A stretch of 64,000 bases of DNA, taken from Neocallimastix lanati (nom. inval.) (taxonomy: Eukaryota; Neocallimastigomycota; Neocallimastigomycetes; Neocallimastigales; Neocallimastigaceae). Each line of letters starts with the position of its first letter. Within the stretch, counting starts at the first letter, position 1. Position numbers and translations under genes: made by a program. Shown piece by piece: positions 34,663 through 48,600 of this stretch. Location of the stretch: contig JACVTC010000022.1 of the NCBI GenBank assembly GCA_016946835.1, forward strand, positions 1,550,001 through 1,614,000, in the 5' to 3' direction. The notes under the pieces were generated by a model. It was not told where the DNA came from, ran no database searches, and saw nothing but the letters and a program-made list of their open reading frames with translations.

Positions 34663-35295
34663 TGTTTTATGGTCTTATATTATTGGTATAACCCTTTTCT
34701 ATACACCTCTACTTGGTTCCATTAAAATTTTTACTAGAAGTATTCAATCTTTAATTACTACTGGTGTATTGTATTTTACATAGGTATTCCCCTTCATGTA
34801 ATAATCTTTGCCTTGAGCCTATTATCACTTATATGAATACTAAAGTAAGAAAATCTATATTTTCTTTCGCTAGTTTTTTATCCAATAATAAAGTTCCATT
34901 AACATTTAAAAGATATATTATTCAATCATATATTATTAGTAAATTTCTTGTGGTTAAGGGGAAAGTTTAGTGGATACCACACTATCTATTTCAAAAATGT
35001 TAACTTCTTTGTTTTATTATTTTAGATTTAACTGGTGATCATGTTACTATATATAGTATACATTATACAGAAATTTTTTTAACTTTTGAACTTATTTTTA
35101 TTCTTTATAACAATAAATTTTCTATGATTAATTAAAATTTGTTTTTTTATTTTTATTATTTTTTATTTTACTTAATCTTTTACATAAATTTATTTTTATC
35201 TTTAAATTATATAATATATATTTTTTTAATAAATGTAATATATAAAAATTAAATCATCTATTTAATAAAACACTGGAAGTGTATTCTCTTCCTAG

Positions 35296-35327
<32 letters not shown>
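34663..35327 (+). pseudogene. 5'-truncated LINE fragment 2
   Basis: Begins exactly at the A tail of fragment 1. The translation, with shifts, contains NLCLEPIITYMNTKVRKSIF + SFASFLSNNKVPLTFKRYII, a late reverse-transcriptase region also seen at 53.8 kb. The 3' end carries GGAAGTGTATTCTCTTCCTA + GTCT and an A run of about 29. Confidence 0.65.
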
Positions 35328-35332
<5 letters not shown>

Positions 35333-35825
35333 CATTAAAGATCGTATTAAAAATATTTGTACTACTGTAAAAATATTCTTAGGCTAAAGAATCTTGTATT
35401 CTAAATACAAAAATCCATAAAAAAAAATAAAAAAGTTCATTGATGCTATTGAAGTATATTGGTTTGATATTGCTACAAAACAAGGCATTAAAGGAACAAA
35501 CTATGATAAATCAAAATTCATTCACACAAGAATTTTATTCAATTTTAGCTGTAAATACACAAAGCTTAGTATAGGATTTTAATTGGAAGTTTCGTTTAAG
35601 ATGTGGATATATGTATAATACTACTATTATCTTTAGATGTGGTAGAGTTACAGAAAATGGTCCCAAATGTTGTCCATGTTGTGGTAAAGGTGATCCGTCA
35701 TTTATCCATTGAATATTTGGATGTTTCACTTTTTCAAATCCTAAATTGAAATCAATTGATTCCATCAATGAACTTTTTATTTTGTTTGGAAGTAAAATAA
35801 GGAATTTACCTTTTTAATAACAAAT
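35328..35825 (+). pseudogene. 5'-truncated LINE fragment 3
   Basis: Follows directly on the A tail of fragment 2. The translation includes FRLRCGYMYNTTIIFRCGRV + TENGPKCCPCCGKGDPSFIH, then a TGA, then IFGCFTFSNPKLKSID. The zinc-finger block is complete, but Trp of HWIF is a stop. No clear A tail was seen. The frame on the opposite strand is a shadow. Confidence 0.65.
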
Positions 35826-36431
35826 AATGAATAATAATGAAAATATTACATCTATTTTTATTTTTCAAAAGAATTAAACTATTTTACATTTTAAATAATA
35901 AAAGAAATAAAATAATATTATTTATTTACAAGTTTACTATTTACAAGAATATTTACATGTTAAAATAATAAAGAAAGTTACTTTTAAAGTAATTATTTAT
36001 TATTTAAAAATAACTGGAATTAAACACACGCTTTTGTATAAGTTTATATTAAAGAATTAATAATATATGAAGAAAGAATATTTTTATTACATTTTAGAAT
36101 ATTTTCATTAAATTTTGTTGTAAATAATTTATGATAATTTATTAATAGTTTTGTTTATTATTTTGTTTATTATTGATTTTTATTATTAATATTTTTATTT
36201 TAAAGAAGAAAGGAGAATATTTTAAGGCGGACTTTGTTTATAAAATTTTACTTTGTACGACCTTTTCGATTTTAGATTGATATTGAGATATTTTTAAATT
36301 AAGTTTTAATTAATATTCCTAAAAATTAGAAAATTGGAAAAGAGTTTAATTTTATTTTAAGTTTATGGATGGTTATCAATTTAATAATTTGATTTAGTTT
36401 TGGATTAGGTTAAAGTTTGTAATTTTGGGAG
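35826..36431. other. AT-rich spacer
   Basis: No gene or repeat was recognised. Confidence 0.5.
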
Positions 36432-36660
36432 TGGTGCATTTCGCCAGATTGCATTTCGCAAAATTTTTTGAAAGCATGTGGCGTATTAAAAAATGTTGCA
36501 TTTCGCCAAATTGAAAATTATTAAATAAATAAATAAATAAAATTAAATATTATTATTATAGTAATAAGCAAGTTTAAAAAAAATTAATTTGAATTTTTTA
36601 TTTATTTATTCATTCATTTATTTATATCAATATGCAACTTGACGAAATGCAACTCTCATT
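36432..36660. mobile_element. MITE C (about 229 bp)
   Basis: Ends pair as inverted repeats: left GTGGTGCATTTCGCCAGATT + GCATTTCGC, right GCAACTTGACGAAATGCAAC + TCTC. A second internal copy, AAATGTTGCATTTCGCCAAA, follows AGCATGTGGCGTATT. This is the same end family as MITEs A and B, with an (AAAT)n core. Confidence 0.6.
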
Positions 36661-36717
36661 AATTTTATTAAGAGTTGATTTACAATTTCATTATATTTCA
36701 TATTTTTTGAGTTAGAA

Positions 36718-37165
36718 TTGTGGAATCTGGTTATTAGTCCGTAGGTAGTATACATAAGGTTCCTGGTTCGATTCCACACTTTGACCAAGTTTTCTTCTCA
36801 AGATGTCTTTATGGAATATAATGGTTAAGATTACAGGTAGATATATTCCACTAAATTACAATTTATATACATTTGCGAAGTGAGCTAGTATATATCTCAT
36901 TGGGTTAGGCTATACCAGTCTTGCTTCAAAGAAGAGTTAGGAACTGGAGAGGTACTCCTTGAAAAAGGGTACTAAAAAATTATCAGCAATAATATGCATG
37001 CCAAAGATCTAATGCTGAACACTCAGTAAGACCGTCCAGTAGGGACATTATCTTCCGATGCTGCCTTTGTGACAGCATACAGAAGTATTATGATTACTTC
37101 AATATTCCCATGCCCTTGAGGGGGAGTGTGTTAAAAATAAGGGATGTACACATCGGAAATAAAAA
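36718..37165 (+). mobile_element. SINE-A, full copy
   Basis: A tRNA-like head carries a polymerase III B box, GGTTCGATTCC, at 36765-36775. A plausible A box (TGGTTATTAGTCCG) lies about 30 nt before it. The body is markedly richer in GC than its surroundings and matches, in reverse, 44265-44645 (GTTAGGAACTGGAGA, GCAATAATATGCAT, GAACAC..AGTAA). It ends GGAAATAAAAAAAAAAAG. No protein is expected. Confidence 0.75.
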
Positions 37166-40100
37166 AAAAAAGTTTATTTTTAATAATTTTATTTTGTTTA
37201 AATCATTTCTTATATAATATATATATATATATATATATTTCATTTCAATATATAATAGTATATTTTTCATTTATAATATAATTTATATTTTAATATATTT
37301 TTAATAATTAATTAGTAAAACAATGTAATTCTATCCTCTTCCAAATCTAATAAAATACAATTTTTTTTTTCCATAAGCAAATCATTCATGTAAAAAATCA
37401 TTCATATAAAATAATTTATTATATATACCAATGTAATTATGATATTGTTTTCTTTTTATGTAGGAATTGATTCATTCTTCAATATATACATAAATTAACA
37501 AAAAAAATAGATAAAGATATTAAAATTTTAAAATATATTTATCAACAAAATTTTATAAAATTTTCATTTAAAAATGAAAAGAAAAAAAATAAAAATAGTC
37601 TTTTCTGAATTTCAATAGAACACTTACCAATTTGGTTTTTTATTATTTAATTAGATAGTAAATATTTGTGTGATAATATAAACAAAGAAATAAAAAACAA
37701 AAAAAAAATTACTTCAAGAGAAAATAATACTTTAAATTACAAAATTGTTAATTTTATATATGTATAAAGGACAAATATAAAAATATCATATAAATTATAT
37801 GAATTTTAAAACATAATTACATTATCATTTAAACTCTATACATTTTATGAAAAAGTTTTTATTTTTTAATAAAAAAAAAAGATATTATAAAGTTAGACTA
37901 TAAATACTTTTATTTTATAATTTTTTATTTGTAAATAATATGAATATATTTTAATAATTATATTTAATATATTATATAGGATTTTTCAAAGATTTTAAAT
38001 GATTTAAATATTCAAATTCATGTGATTAAAATTTTATTAATGTCTTTATATATAGACATTTTTGAATTTATAAGAATGAGAATTGATTTACTAATTTAAA
38101 TAAAACTTCAAGTCAATATTATTCTTTCCAAATATATTAGATATATTCAATATTCAAAATTAAAATATTTCTTTATTCAAAGATTTAGTATTTTTGTTAA
38201 AGTGAAAAAAAAAAAAATATAGAAATTATTATTGTAATGATCGTTTTATTGGATTTAGATATTCCCATTCCAAAGGAATTGGTTAATTCTTAATTGTTTA
38301 TATATTTAATAGAATAAATTCCAAAAAAAAAGAGAGCTAGTAATTTATTTTTTGAGATTTAACAACTTTTTCTACTCCATTGATTATGAATATATTATAA
38401 ATGGGTCGAAATAGTTCTAAAAATATAATCATTTTAGTTTTCTGAATGCTACTATAGCATATAAATTGTGTCCATGAGCTTGGAAGGATAAACATATTTT
38501 GCTTAATACTTCATAGTTAGTGTTATCAAATAACAAATATCTATGACTTTCTCTTGGATAATGTTAAAAATCAATTATGTGTAAATTTAGTACATTGTTA
38601 TTATAAATTGTTAAATTATATATATCATAATTAATATCTAAGGAAATTTACGATATTTAAGTTACATTAACATATTTTCTATTAGATTAAAAATGAATAA
38701 GTTATTAGCATATGTTTTAAATTATTTAATGTATATTTTATAAAAGTTTTTTAAAATATAATATATAATAAATGTTAAATTAATTTCAATTAGATTAATT
38801 AATTATTTGTAAATCTATATATTATTAATTAATTTATCTTTATAATAATTTATCCACAATTACATTTTTAATTTGTCTATCTATAGAAAAAATTAAACAA
38901 TATCTATATCTTTAAAATTAATTTAATCTATTTAGACATTATTAAATGATTTATCCATTCATAATAATTATTTTAAAACATAAACCATTATATATTATTT
39001 ATAAAAGTTTTTAAAATATATGTTATAAATATTAAATTAATATCAATAACTATTAAATAATATTTAAATTTATTCAAATATTAAGGTTAATTAATTCATC
39101 CATTTATCTGTAAATCTGTATATTATTAATTAATTTATCTTTATATAGATATAATTGGATTTTTAATTTATCCACAATTACATTATTTAATTTGTCTATC
39201 TCTAGAAAAAATTAAATAATATATCTTTAAAATTAATTTAATCTATTTATATATACTATTAAATGATTTATCAATTTATTGAAACATAGTCAAAAATTTA
39301 AGTAAACTTAAAAAAAATTAAATTAGTAAATAATTTATATATCCTGTAATCTTTTGTAATATTTTAATATTTACAATTTATATATTTTTAATATTATGTA
39401 TAATATAATATAATTTTATTTTATAAATATAATTTTCTTATTTTTTTTTAAACTAAATATTTTAAATAGTTAATTTTAATCATTAACTAATATCAAACAA
39501 ATTCTTTTTTAATAATAAGTTATAATTAATTAAAAATATAATATATATATTTCAATATATATATATATATTTTTTTTTTCAAAATTTTATTTTTATTAAA
39601 CTTAAAGATTATTAATTTAATAAAAATATAAATAATTAATTATTTAATTAATAAAGCATTTCTCTCTGAAAAAAGGAAAAAGAGAAAAAATGTATAGAAT
39701 TGAAATTTTTAATAAAAAGTACAAAGTAAATAGTACAAAATTAAAAGTAAAATAAAAAAAAAATAAGAGTTTGTATATTAAAAGAGATCATAATTTTATT
39801 TAAAGTTAACAATAAAATATATAAAAAATAAAAAAAAATAAAAAATTTTAATATAGAAATTGAATAAAAAAAATTAATATGAATATATAATAGTAAATAA
39901 ATAGTAAATAATAGTAATAAAAATTGAATAAAAAATATTATTCATATAATAAAAATAAATAATTAATTAAAAAGATACATAGAATAATAATGTATAAAAA
40001 ATTATTATTCTTTGAATTCTATGATATTAATTAGAATTCTAAAATATTATATAATTTTTAATAATTTTAAATAAAAAAATTAGTAATAAATAAATAAATT

Positions 40101-40193
40101 ATCTTTTTTATTATTAAAATATCTATATTTTATTTAATATTTAAGATAATAAAAAAAAGATATTTATTATTTAGAAACAACATTTCATTTAAA

Positions 40194-40232
<39 letters not shown>

Positions 40233-40556
40233 TAAATATATATTGAAAAATAATAAAAATTTAAATATGATAATAAAAATTTATTAATTAATAAAATATA
40301 TAGTTTACCACCAATATTATATGGTTAATTATATTATTGTGTCTTAAATTACAAAAATATATTAATTAAATTTTTAAATTAGAAGTCTTTTATGTAGTAA
40401 ATATTTATACATAGATGTATATTAATATATAAATAAAATTTTATAGTATAAAATATTTTTTATTTTATAACTTTTTATTTATTTTTATTTTTTTATTTTT
40501 TTTATTTATCTTTTTTAAAATACCAGTTTTAATATCAGAATAAAATATTTTTAAAA
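37166..40556. other. AT-rich region upstream of TTLL copy 2
   Basis: Mostly low complexity. A LINE-tail-like motif (ATCCTCTTCCAAATCTAATA) lies at 37332-37351. A short minus-strand frame at about 38440-38572 reads ESHRYLLFDNTNYEVLSKIC + LSFQAHGHNLYA; I do not recognise it. An imperfect tandem duplication of about 330 bp is visible at 38740-39260 (repeated AATTAATTTATCTTTATA and CACAATTACATT blocks). Confidence 0.4.
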
Positions 40557-40558
40557 AT

Positions 40559-42401
40559 GCTTTATATAAAAAATTTAAGGTAATATAGAATGGAATATAT
40601 TTTTTACATAACATTTAATATATATATTATAATTGTATATCTAATATACGTAAATATTAATATATTACATATAAATAAAGTATACTATATGTTGTTGTTC
40701 TTCAAGGATTTTTATCGAATTTAGTAAAAGCTCTTAGTAAAGTATCTTTATACCAAATTGAATAAATTATGTTGATATTTAAATTTATACATAATTTAAA
40801 TATATACGAAATAATTTAAATATACATATTAATAGTTATTCTATTTTTTTTATATCTTTTCTGTATATTTTAATTATTTTTTTATTATTTATTTTAAACT
40901 AACATTTATTTATATTTTATATATGTAATGATTGTTTTAAATAAATAATAAATTATTGGATGTAGATGGTAAAAAAAAATAATCGATTCTTTAAAAAATA
41001 TATATATATCTAACTAAAAAAAAAATGAATAATGATATTTTTGTAAAAAAATATATATATATGTATATGTATATATATACTTTTAGTATTAAAAATTTCA
41101 TATAGAAATAACATATAAAATTAATAATAATAAAGAAATAGAAATATAAAAAATTCAATTAAATTTAATAGATTTTTCTTTCTAATAAATATTAATTTAA
41201 AAAATATTTTGTTGGTGGAATACAAACATTTTCTTCTAATAAACCTTACTCAAAATTTTCTGTGTCATGTCTTAGAGATACATTAGAATATAATAATATT
41301 ATTAGACTTTTCAATAATACTGATTCAAATTTAATATGGAGTAATAGCTCAAATAAGACTATAGCAGCCGGTTTAAGTAAATATCAAAGATTTAACCATA
41401 TTGTTAAACATGGTCAAATTACTTTAAAAGACAAATTATACAATAATTTTTTAAGATTCCAAAAAAAATTTCCAGATGATTATACTTATATGGCTGATAC
41501 ATACACAAGTGAAAGAATAAACCAATTCAAAAAGAAATATAGAAATTATGAAATTTCAAAAGACAATTTATGGTTAATAAAGCCTAAAGGAGCTGCCAGA
41601 GGTATTGGAATTCATTTTCTTAAAAATGTAGATGAAATTAATAAAACTGATATCGTTACAAAATATATTTCGAATCCATTACTTCTTGAAAAGAAAAAAT
41701 TTGATTTAAGAGTCTATTTATTAGTCACTGGACATGATCACTTAAAAATTTATATTTATAAAGAAAGTTTTGCAAGAATGTCTTCCGATGAATATGATTT
41801 AGAATTAGAAGATTTAGATAATGTATTTAAACATTTAACTAATGTATCTGTTAATAAGAAAAAGAAGACACAAAATGGTAGTTCATTTATATGGTCCCTT
41901 CCAAAGGTTAAAAGATATATTTCAGAAGAATATGGGGTTGATTTTAATGAAGTTTGGGAAAAAATTGAAGATATAGCTATTAAAGCAGTAATTACTATGA
42001 ATAAATTAGAAATAGACACAGAGAAGAAGATGTATTCACATTTAAATTCAAGTAATACTTTCGAACTCTATGGTGTTGATATTTTAATTGATGATAATAT
42101 GAAGCCATGGTTATTAGAAATAAATTTAAGTCCAGGTTTATCAAGTAAAACTGGCTATCAAAGAAGTTTAAAATATAAATTAATGGATGATACATTTAAT
42201 ATTGTTGGATTAGTTCCTTATTCCCATATTACAGGTTTAGCAATGGAAGGAGAATGTGAATATAAGGATCCTGTGGATGAAGCCGTACAACAAAGTGTTT
42301 GTGAAATTACTAGACCTACAGGTGGATATAAAAGAATATTTCCTTTAAAAGAAAATATTGATTATAAATTTTATTTATATATTTTAATTTTAGTTATATA
42401 A
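40559..42401 (+). pseudogene. TTLL copy 2, chimeric and truncated
   Basis: A signal-peptide exon pair like those of copies 1 and 3 is present: ATG at about 40558 with donor GTAATA, then the exon after AAAG at about 40680 that encodes ILYVVVLQGFLSNLVKAL. The micro-exon region is missing. From 41203 to 42365 the sequence is almost identical to 49439-50601 of copy 3 (one residue change, GHDP to GHDH). An in-frame TAA lies just upstream of 41203, with no acceptor after it, and the C-terminal 30 residues are replaced from 42366. The frame called from 41262 starts at a GTG inside the protein. ATP-grasp motifs are intact, but no complete protein is predicted. Confidence 0.7.
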
Positions 42402-42479
42402 TTAATAAAAATACATAATAAAAATAAATGATAGATAATATATTTTTATTTATTATAAATATATAAGATATAATTATTC

Positions 42480-42940
42480 AATATTAGTTTAAAAATTTTT
42501 ACATAGTGTGTCCTCTAATGAAGTATATGAAATCTTAAAGATCAGCTCAGGTGAAAGAAAGTGTTTCATTAATAATAAATTTCAATCCCCTTCACCGGAG
42601 ATCTTCTTTCAAGATTTCATATTTTGTGGAACTTAGGGAATTCCTTACTGATGTTGTGTTTATTGTGTAACTAGTGATTTTCACACATTGATCAATTTGT
42701 ATACCATTATACCTATCATTGGTAAAGAGTATCAAAGCAATAAAACAAGTAAGAAATTCTGATACAGATTTGAATGATAATTTTTATCTACATGAAATTT
42801 ATCATTGATAAATAGGAACAGTTAAAAGGCAATTTCGTCCTCGAAACTTAGTATTTTAATATTAATTTAAAAGTTTCCTCTATTTTTTTTTTTAATAAAT
42901 ATTATTAAATAAAGTTTATTTCTAGTCTAATAAAAAAAAG
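42480..42940 (+). pseudogene. LINE fragment 4 (3' end)
   Basis: Decayed match to the last part of LINE fragment 1 (ATATTTTGTGGAACTTAGGG, GATACAGATTTGAATGATAA). It ends in AATAAAGTTTATTTCTAGTC + TAATAAAAAAAAG, the family's 3' tail. No frame survives. Confidence 0.5.
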
Positions 42941-44114
42941 AATTTTCTTTGGCAAGTGAGATTATCTATTATTTAATTATTTTGAAGTTTTCTAATAAAT
43001 ATAAAAAAAAAAAAAAATTATTTGGAGAAATATTTTAATTACCAAGTTAACTAGATATTTAGATTTTATAAAATTATTATTAAAATGTAATTCCGTATTA
43101 TTATTTAGAATAATTCAAACTTTTTATGCTTTCGTAAACTTTAAATTATAAAAAGTTTTTTAAAAGATAAATGTATAATGCACCATAAATAATTTGTACT
43201 ATAAAAAGATAAATTTTCTAAAAAAGGTTAAAAAAAAAAGTACATAATATATATTATATAATTTTTTATTTTTATATATTTATTTATATATTTATTTAAT
43301 TATATATATATATATTTATTTATCTACTTTTTTCGATTATTCTTGATTAAGCGAAATTGTATATATATCTAATATATTAATATTTAATTCTAGTACTTTT
43401 AATTTTAAAATTTATATTTTTTTTAGATTAAACTTTTTTAAACATATGGATATTTCAATATAAAATTATAGTAGATAAAGATAATATATTTATCTAATGT
43501 ATTAATATATTATTTATTAATATTTTATTATTTTTATTTTTTAATTATATGAATTCTTATTTTAAAATATTTCCAATTTAATACATTAATCCTATTACAA
43601 AATTTGATTTATTATTCTCAACAACAGTCATACTTTAATATTATGTTATACAAATAAAAAAAAAAATAACATTATGCACAAACTTACCTAAAATTTTCTA
43701 ATTATTCAGCTGATTTTTAAGTTATAATTATCTCAAATTTAAACTTCAAATTCCACAGTATTATTTATTTTGAATATCTTACAATTATTGTGTATTATGA
43801 ATTTAACTCTATATTATCAAACTTTCACCGTGGCATCCGCATTACGGATGTGTATTCAATAAATTTTTCACGATATTCATCTATAAACTCAAAAATTGGT
43901 TAGTAAAAAAAAAACTTTACAATTGTATCAGTAATTTATATAGTTCTTTTTTTAATATTATCTTTTCAATTGTTAAAAAATTTTCACCTATATATGGTTC
44001 TTATTTTATTATTAAAATAAATGCTCTCAATAGTAATACCTTTAAATTAAATCCATTTTTACAATATACATAATTAAATTCATATAAACTATTAAAAATA
44101 CTGTGTATATTTTG

Positions 44115-44147
<33 letters not shown>

Positions 44148-44264
44148 TAATATTTAATAAGGATATATATAAATTTAATATATACATATCTTTATATATG
44201 TATAATTAAAGTTTTTACTAAGTATAAATAAAATTATTTTTAACTTATCATTTTTTTTATTATT
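42941..44264. other. AT-rich spacer
   Basis: Holds an A run at 44117-44145 and a short perfect hairpin at 43834-43850. No gene was recognised. Confidence 0.5.
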
Positions 44265-44645
44265 TCTGGTGTGTACCGCCCTTGGTTTCAGCCCCCACCT
44301 CAGGGTAGTAGGAATATTGAAATAGTCATACACTTCTATATTGGCAGATATTGTCCCTTCTAAACAGTTTTACTAAGTGTTCAACATTTACACTCTAATA
44401 TGCATATTATTGCTGGGAATCCTTTGAGTTCTTTTTCTCAGAGTGCTTCTCCAGTTCCTAACTTCCTTTGAAGCGAGGAATAATTTAGTAGAATAAATCT
44501 ATATTCTTACCTGTAACACTAATCACCATATTCCGTAACAACTACTTGTGAGGAAAACCTGGAAAATAATCATAGAGTGGGATGAACTAAGAGCCTTATT
44601 TATGCTAGCTCACTGACTAACAACTAGGATAGAACCTGGTTTGAT
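44265..44645 (-). mobile_element. SINE-A, inverted copy
   Basis: The reverse complement aligns along its length with 36718-37165: the tRNA-like head at the high-coordinate end (B box decayed to TTAGTTCATCC), GTTAGGAACTGGAGA, GCAATAATATGCATA, TTGAACACTTAGTAA and the tail with TTTCAATATTCC. Confidence 0.7.
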
Positions 44646-45640
44646 TTTTTAATAATAGAATAATTGATTATGGCATATTTAAATATTGAACTATAGAATT
44701 CAGGAAAATAAATTGTATGTTAAGTATTGTATTTTGCAATGTGGCGTTTCTAAGTTGTAATTTAAAGACATAATTTTTTAAATACAAAATAAATAAATAT
44801 TTTTTTAAATACAAAATTATATATAATTGCATTATTTATTTATATATTATTTAATTTATTTATTTATTTATTATTTTATATTTATTATTTACTTGATATT
44901 TAATATTTATTATTTAATTATTTATTATTTAATTATTTATTATTTAATTATTTAATATTACAATTTTTTTAATTAATAATAAATATTAAAAAGTTTTATA
45001 ATATTAATTATATAATAATAATAGTAATTATATATATAATTATATATATAATAATTGTATAAAAATAATAATTTAATAATAAATAATAAATATATATTTT
45101 TATTTTTATAATTATTGAAGAATAGATTATTATATTTTAATTTATACTATTTTGTATATATTGTTATGATAATACCAAAAAAATTTATTAAAATATTTAA
45201 ATATTTGAATTAAAATAGATGATTTTGGTGGCTTAATTTTAATTAATATTTTTATTTTTTAAAATATTATAGTATAGTGTAATATATGAAGTATAAATAT
45301 ATTGCATATTTAAAAAAATTTTAAATTTATAAAATTATTCAATTAAAATTTTTAAATTAAAAATAAAATAAAAAAGTTTCATAATCAATATATAAAAAAT
45401 ATTGTATTTAACTATATTTAACTATATTAACTTTTTTTTCCTTTAATTTATGGTCCATAAAAGAAATTAGATTACATTAAATTAAAGAAAATAAAATTTT
45501 TCATAAAAAAAAAAAAAGTTATATATATATAAAATAAGAATTACTTTTTTTTTTTATATTTTTTTATTTTATTTTCCACTTTTTTAATTTTATTTTTATC
45601 TTTATGTCATATTAACTATTAGAATAAAATATTTTTAAAA
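44646..45640. promoter_or_regulatory. 5' flank of TTLL copy 3
   Basis: A MITE-end motif (TTGCAATGTGGCGTTTC) lies at 44735-44751. From about 44935 the sequence matches the 5' flank of copy 1. It is the presumed promoter, but no defined element was seen. Confidence 0.4.
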
Positions 45641-48600
45641 ATGTTTGCTTTAAAATATTTTAGGTAAAATAGGATGTTAAGTAATCATATATACCATATT
45701 TATTATTTTATTTGATATATAGAGGCTTAACATTTAATATGTATTATATATATAAATCTAGTATTCTATATATTGCTATATTTCAAGGATTTTTATCAAA
45801 TTTAGTAAAAGCACTTAGTAAAGTATCTTAATACAAATTTAAATAAATACTATTAAACTCGAAATTTTTATAAAGATTCAAAATAATTTAAATATAAATA
45901 TTAATATATATTTATAATTTTGTTTTTAAATATGTTTTATTTAACAATACTTTTTTTTTTATTATTAAATATAAACATTTTTCATATATTAATATATTAT
46001 CTTTATAATAACATAACATGCATATTAAAATATAATAGATAGTTGCGGTAATTAAATTTTTATTTAATTTAAAAAATTAAAAAAATATATATAAATATAT
46101 ATATATCAACAAATAAAAATATATAAAATGAAATATAAATTTAATACTAATATATTTATTATATATATATAATATATATTATTCTTTAATGACTTTTATA
46201 ACTAAAAATAAAAATATTTGAAAGTTGAAAGTATGTAAAAAATGATTGCTTTTATGAAAATAATATATATATGTTAAACTAAAATGAAAATAGTAATATT
46301 GTTATTTTTGTTAAATTTATACATACACTAAGTATGAAAAATTTATATAAAAATAACATTTTATACTTTATTAGTTAAGAAATAGAAATATTTAAATTTA
46401 TAAAATTTTTTTCTAAAAAATATTAAATTTATAAATTTTATATTAAATTAATATTTACAATATAAATAATTAATATTTTTATATTACCTTTTTGCTTATA
46501 TATTGTTAGCTGGTAAACTGGATTTAATTTTTTTTATTATTTAATAAATTTAATATAAATATACATTAAAATTTTAATTTTTTTCTATAAATTAATATAA
46601 TTTTAAATATATATAAATATTATTAATAAAATATTTATAAATAGGAAAGAATGAGTGCCTAAATAGTAAATATCATTTTGCATATATATTAATATAAAAA
46701 GATATAATAATATAATTTTATAAATAATAACATTTAAATTATATACCAATATTATAAATTACATATAATATTAATAATTTTCAATGTAACTAAAAAATTT
46801 TATTTTTGTTTTTTAAATATTAAATATAATTTAAAAAAAAAAAAAAAAAATCATTATATTATGTTATAAATTATTTATAAAATAATTTACATGTACAGTG
46901 CGTGAGTAAAACTAAAAATTAATGATTATTTATTCATTATTAAAATTATTCAATTTAAGTTTTAACTTTTAAATTTATTAATCATAAATATTTAACTATA
47001 TGAATGCTAAATTTTAATATTTAAATCAATTTCATGAATAGCTGGTAAGAATAATTAAATTTATAAAACTTAAAATTTAAGCTTTATTCAAAATTGAAAA
47101 ATTAATTGTAAAAATTATTTTAATTATTAATATTTTGATTATGGTGGATATATTTTTAATTTTTTTTTTCGAAATGAACCATATAAATAGCTGGTAAGTA
47201 AAATATAAATTATTATAAATTTTATTAAAATTAATAGAAAATTGAATTTTTTTTTTACTAATATTTTAACTAATTATATATGTTTAAATTGTTGATAGGA
47301 TGTATGTATAAAATATATAATTAAACATAATAAATAAACATTATTAGAGCTGATTCATTTAAATGTATATATAATTTATTTATTTTAAATTACATGTAAA
47401 TTTGTAATTTGTTTGACAAATCTTTAAAAATAAATAGCTAGTAAGTATAACATATATATTTTAAAAAATATATTTTTAATATATATATATTTTTTTTGAT
47501 CATTATTCCAATAAAATAATTAAATTAAAAATAAATCTATATATGACTAATTTTTATATTTTATTTTATATCTTTATTTTTATTTATAATGTAAAATCAT
47601 TCTTTTTTATTTTGTTAAAAATAGAAAGTAAGTACAAATAAATATTTTTGAGATATTTTTTAATTATAAATAAATTAATAATAATTAATTATAAGAAATA
47701 TATGAATTAATTTTATAAATACTATATAATAAATTTTATTATATAATTTATAATACTTTTTTTTAAAAAAAATAGTAGGAAGTATGTATATAAATAATTT
47801 TAATTAGTATTTTAAACATTAATAGATTAATTTAAAATAATTGAAAATATATATATATATTTGTTATTAATTTTTAAATTGTAATTTATTTATAATTTTA
47901 TAACATATTTTTTTATAAAAATAGATTGTAAGTAAAAAAAAGTAATTATATGAATAAAATTTTAAGAAAAATTAAATCTTTATTAATTGAAATTAATTTT
48001 TTTTTCATAAAAATTATACTATGTTCATATTTTTAAATTCATTAAATTGAATTAATTAAAAAAATAGTTGGTAAGTATATAATCATATAATCATTTAAAT
48101 TGTTTAATTTTTTTTAAATTATTTAATATTATTGATATTAATAGTAATCCTTAACAAAAAATATTTAACATATATATTATTATAAATTATTTATATATAT
48201 AATATATATACATTTTTTTTTAAATTACTTTATGTAAATAGCATGTAAAGGAAAAATATATATATATATTTGTTATTGTTATTTAATTATTAATATTATT
48301 TCATACATTACAATATAATTATATATTTTTAACTTCATAAATTTAATAAATATTTTTTTTCAAATTAATTGCATATAAATATATATTATGAATATCTTTC
48401 ATATATAAAACTATAAATATTAATATTAATATTAATATTAATATTATTTTCATTAATAAATATTTAGCAATTGGTAAATATTTTATGATATTATATTAAA
48501 TAAATAATATATTAAAACTTAAATTTATATATATATATATATTAATTTGAGAATTTATTTTCTAATTCTAATTTTCGAAAATATATATTTAAAAATTAAT

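Noticed and set aside
35535-35768. 77-aa minus-strand frame
   Set aside because: Antisense of LINE fragment 3, whose plus-strand reading carries the zinc-finger block.
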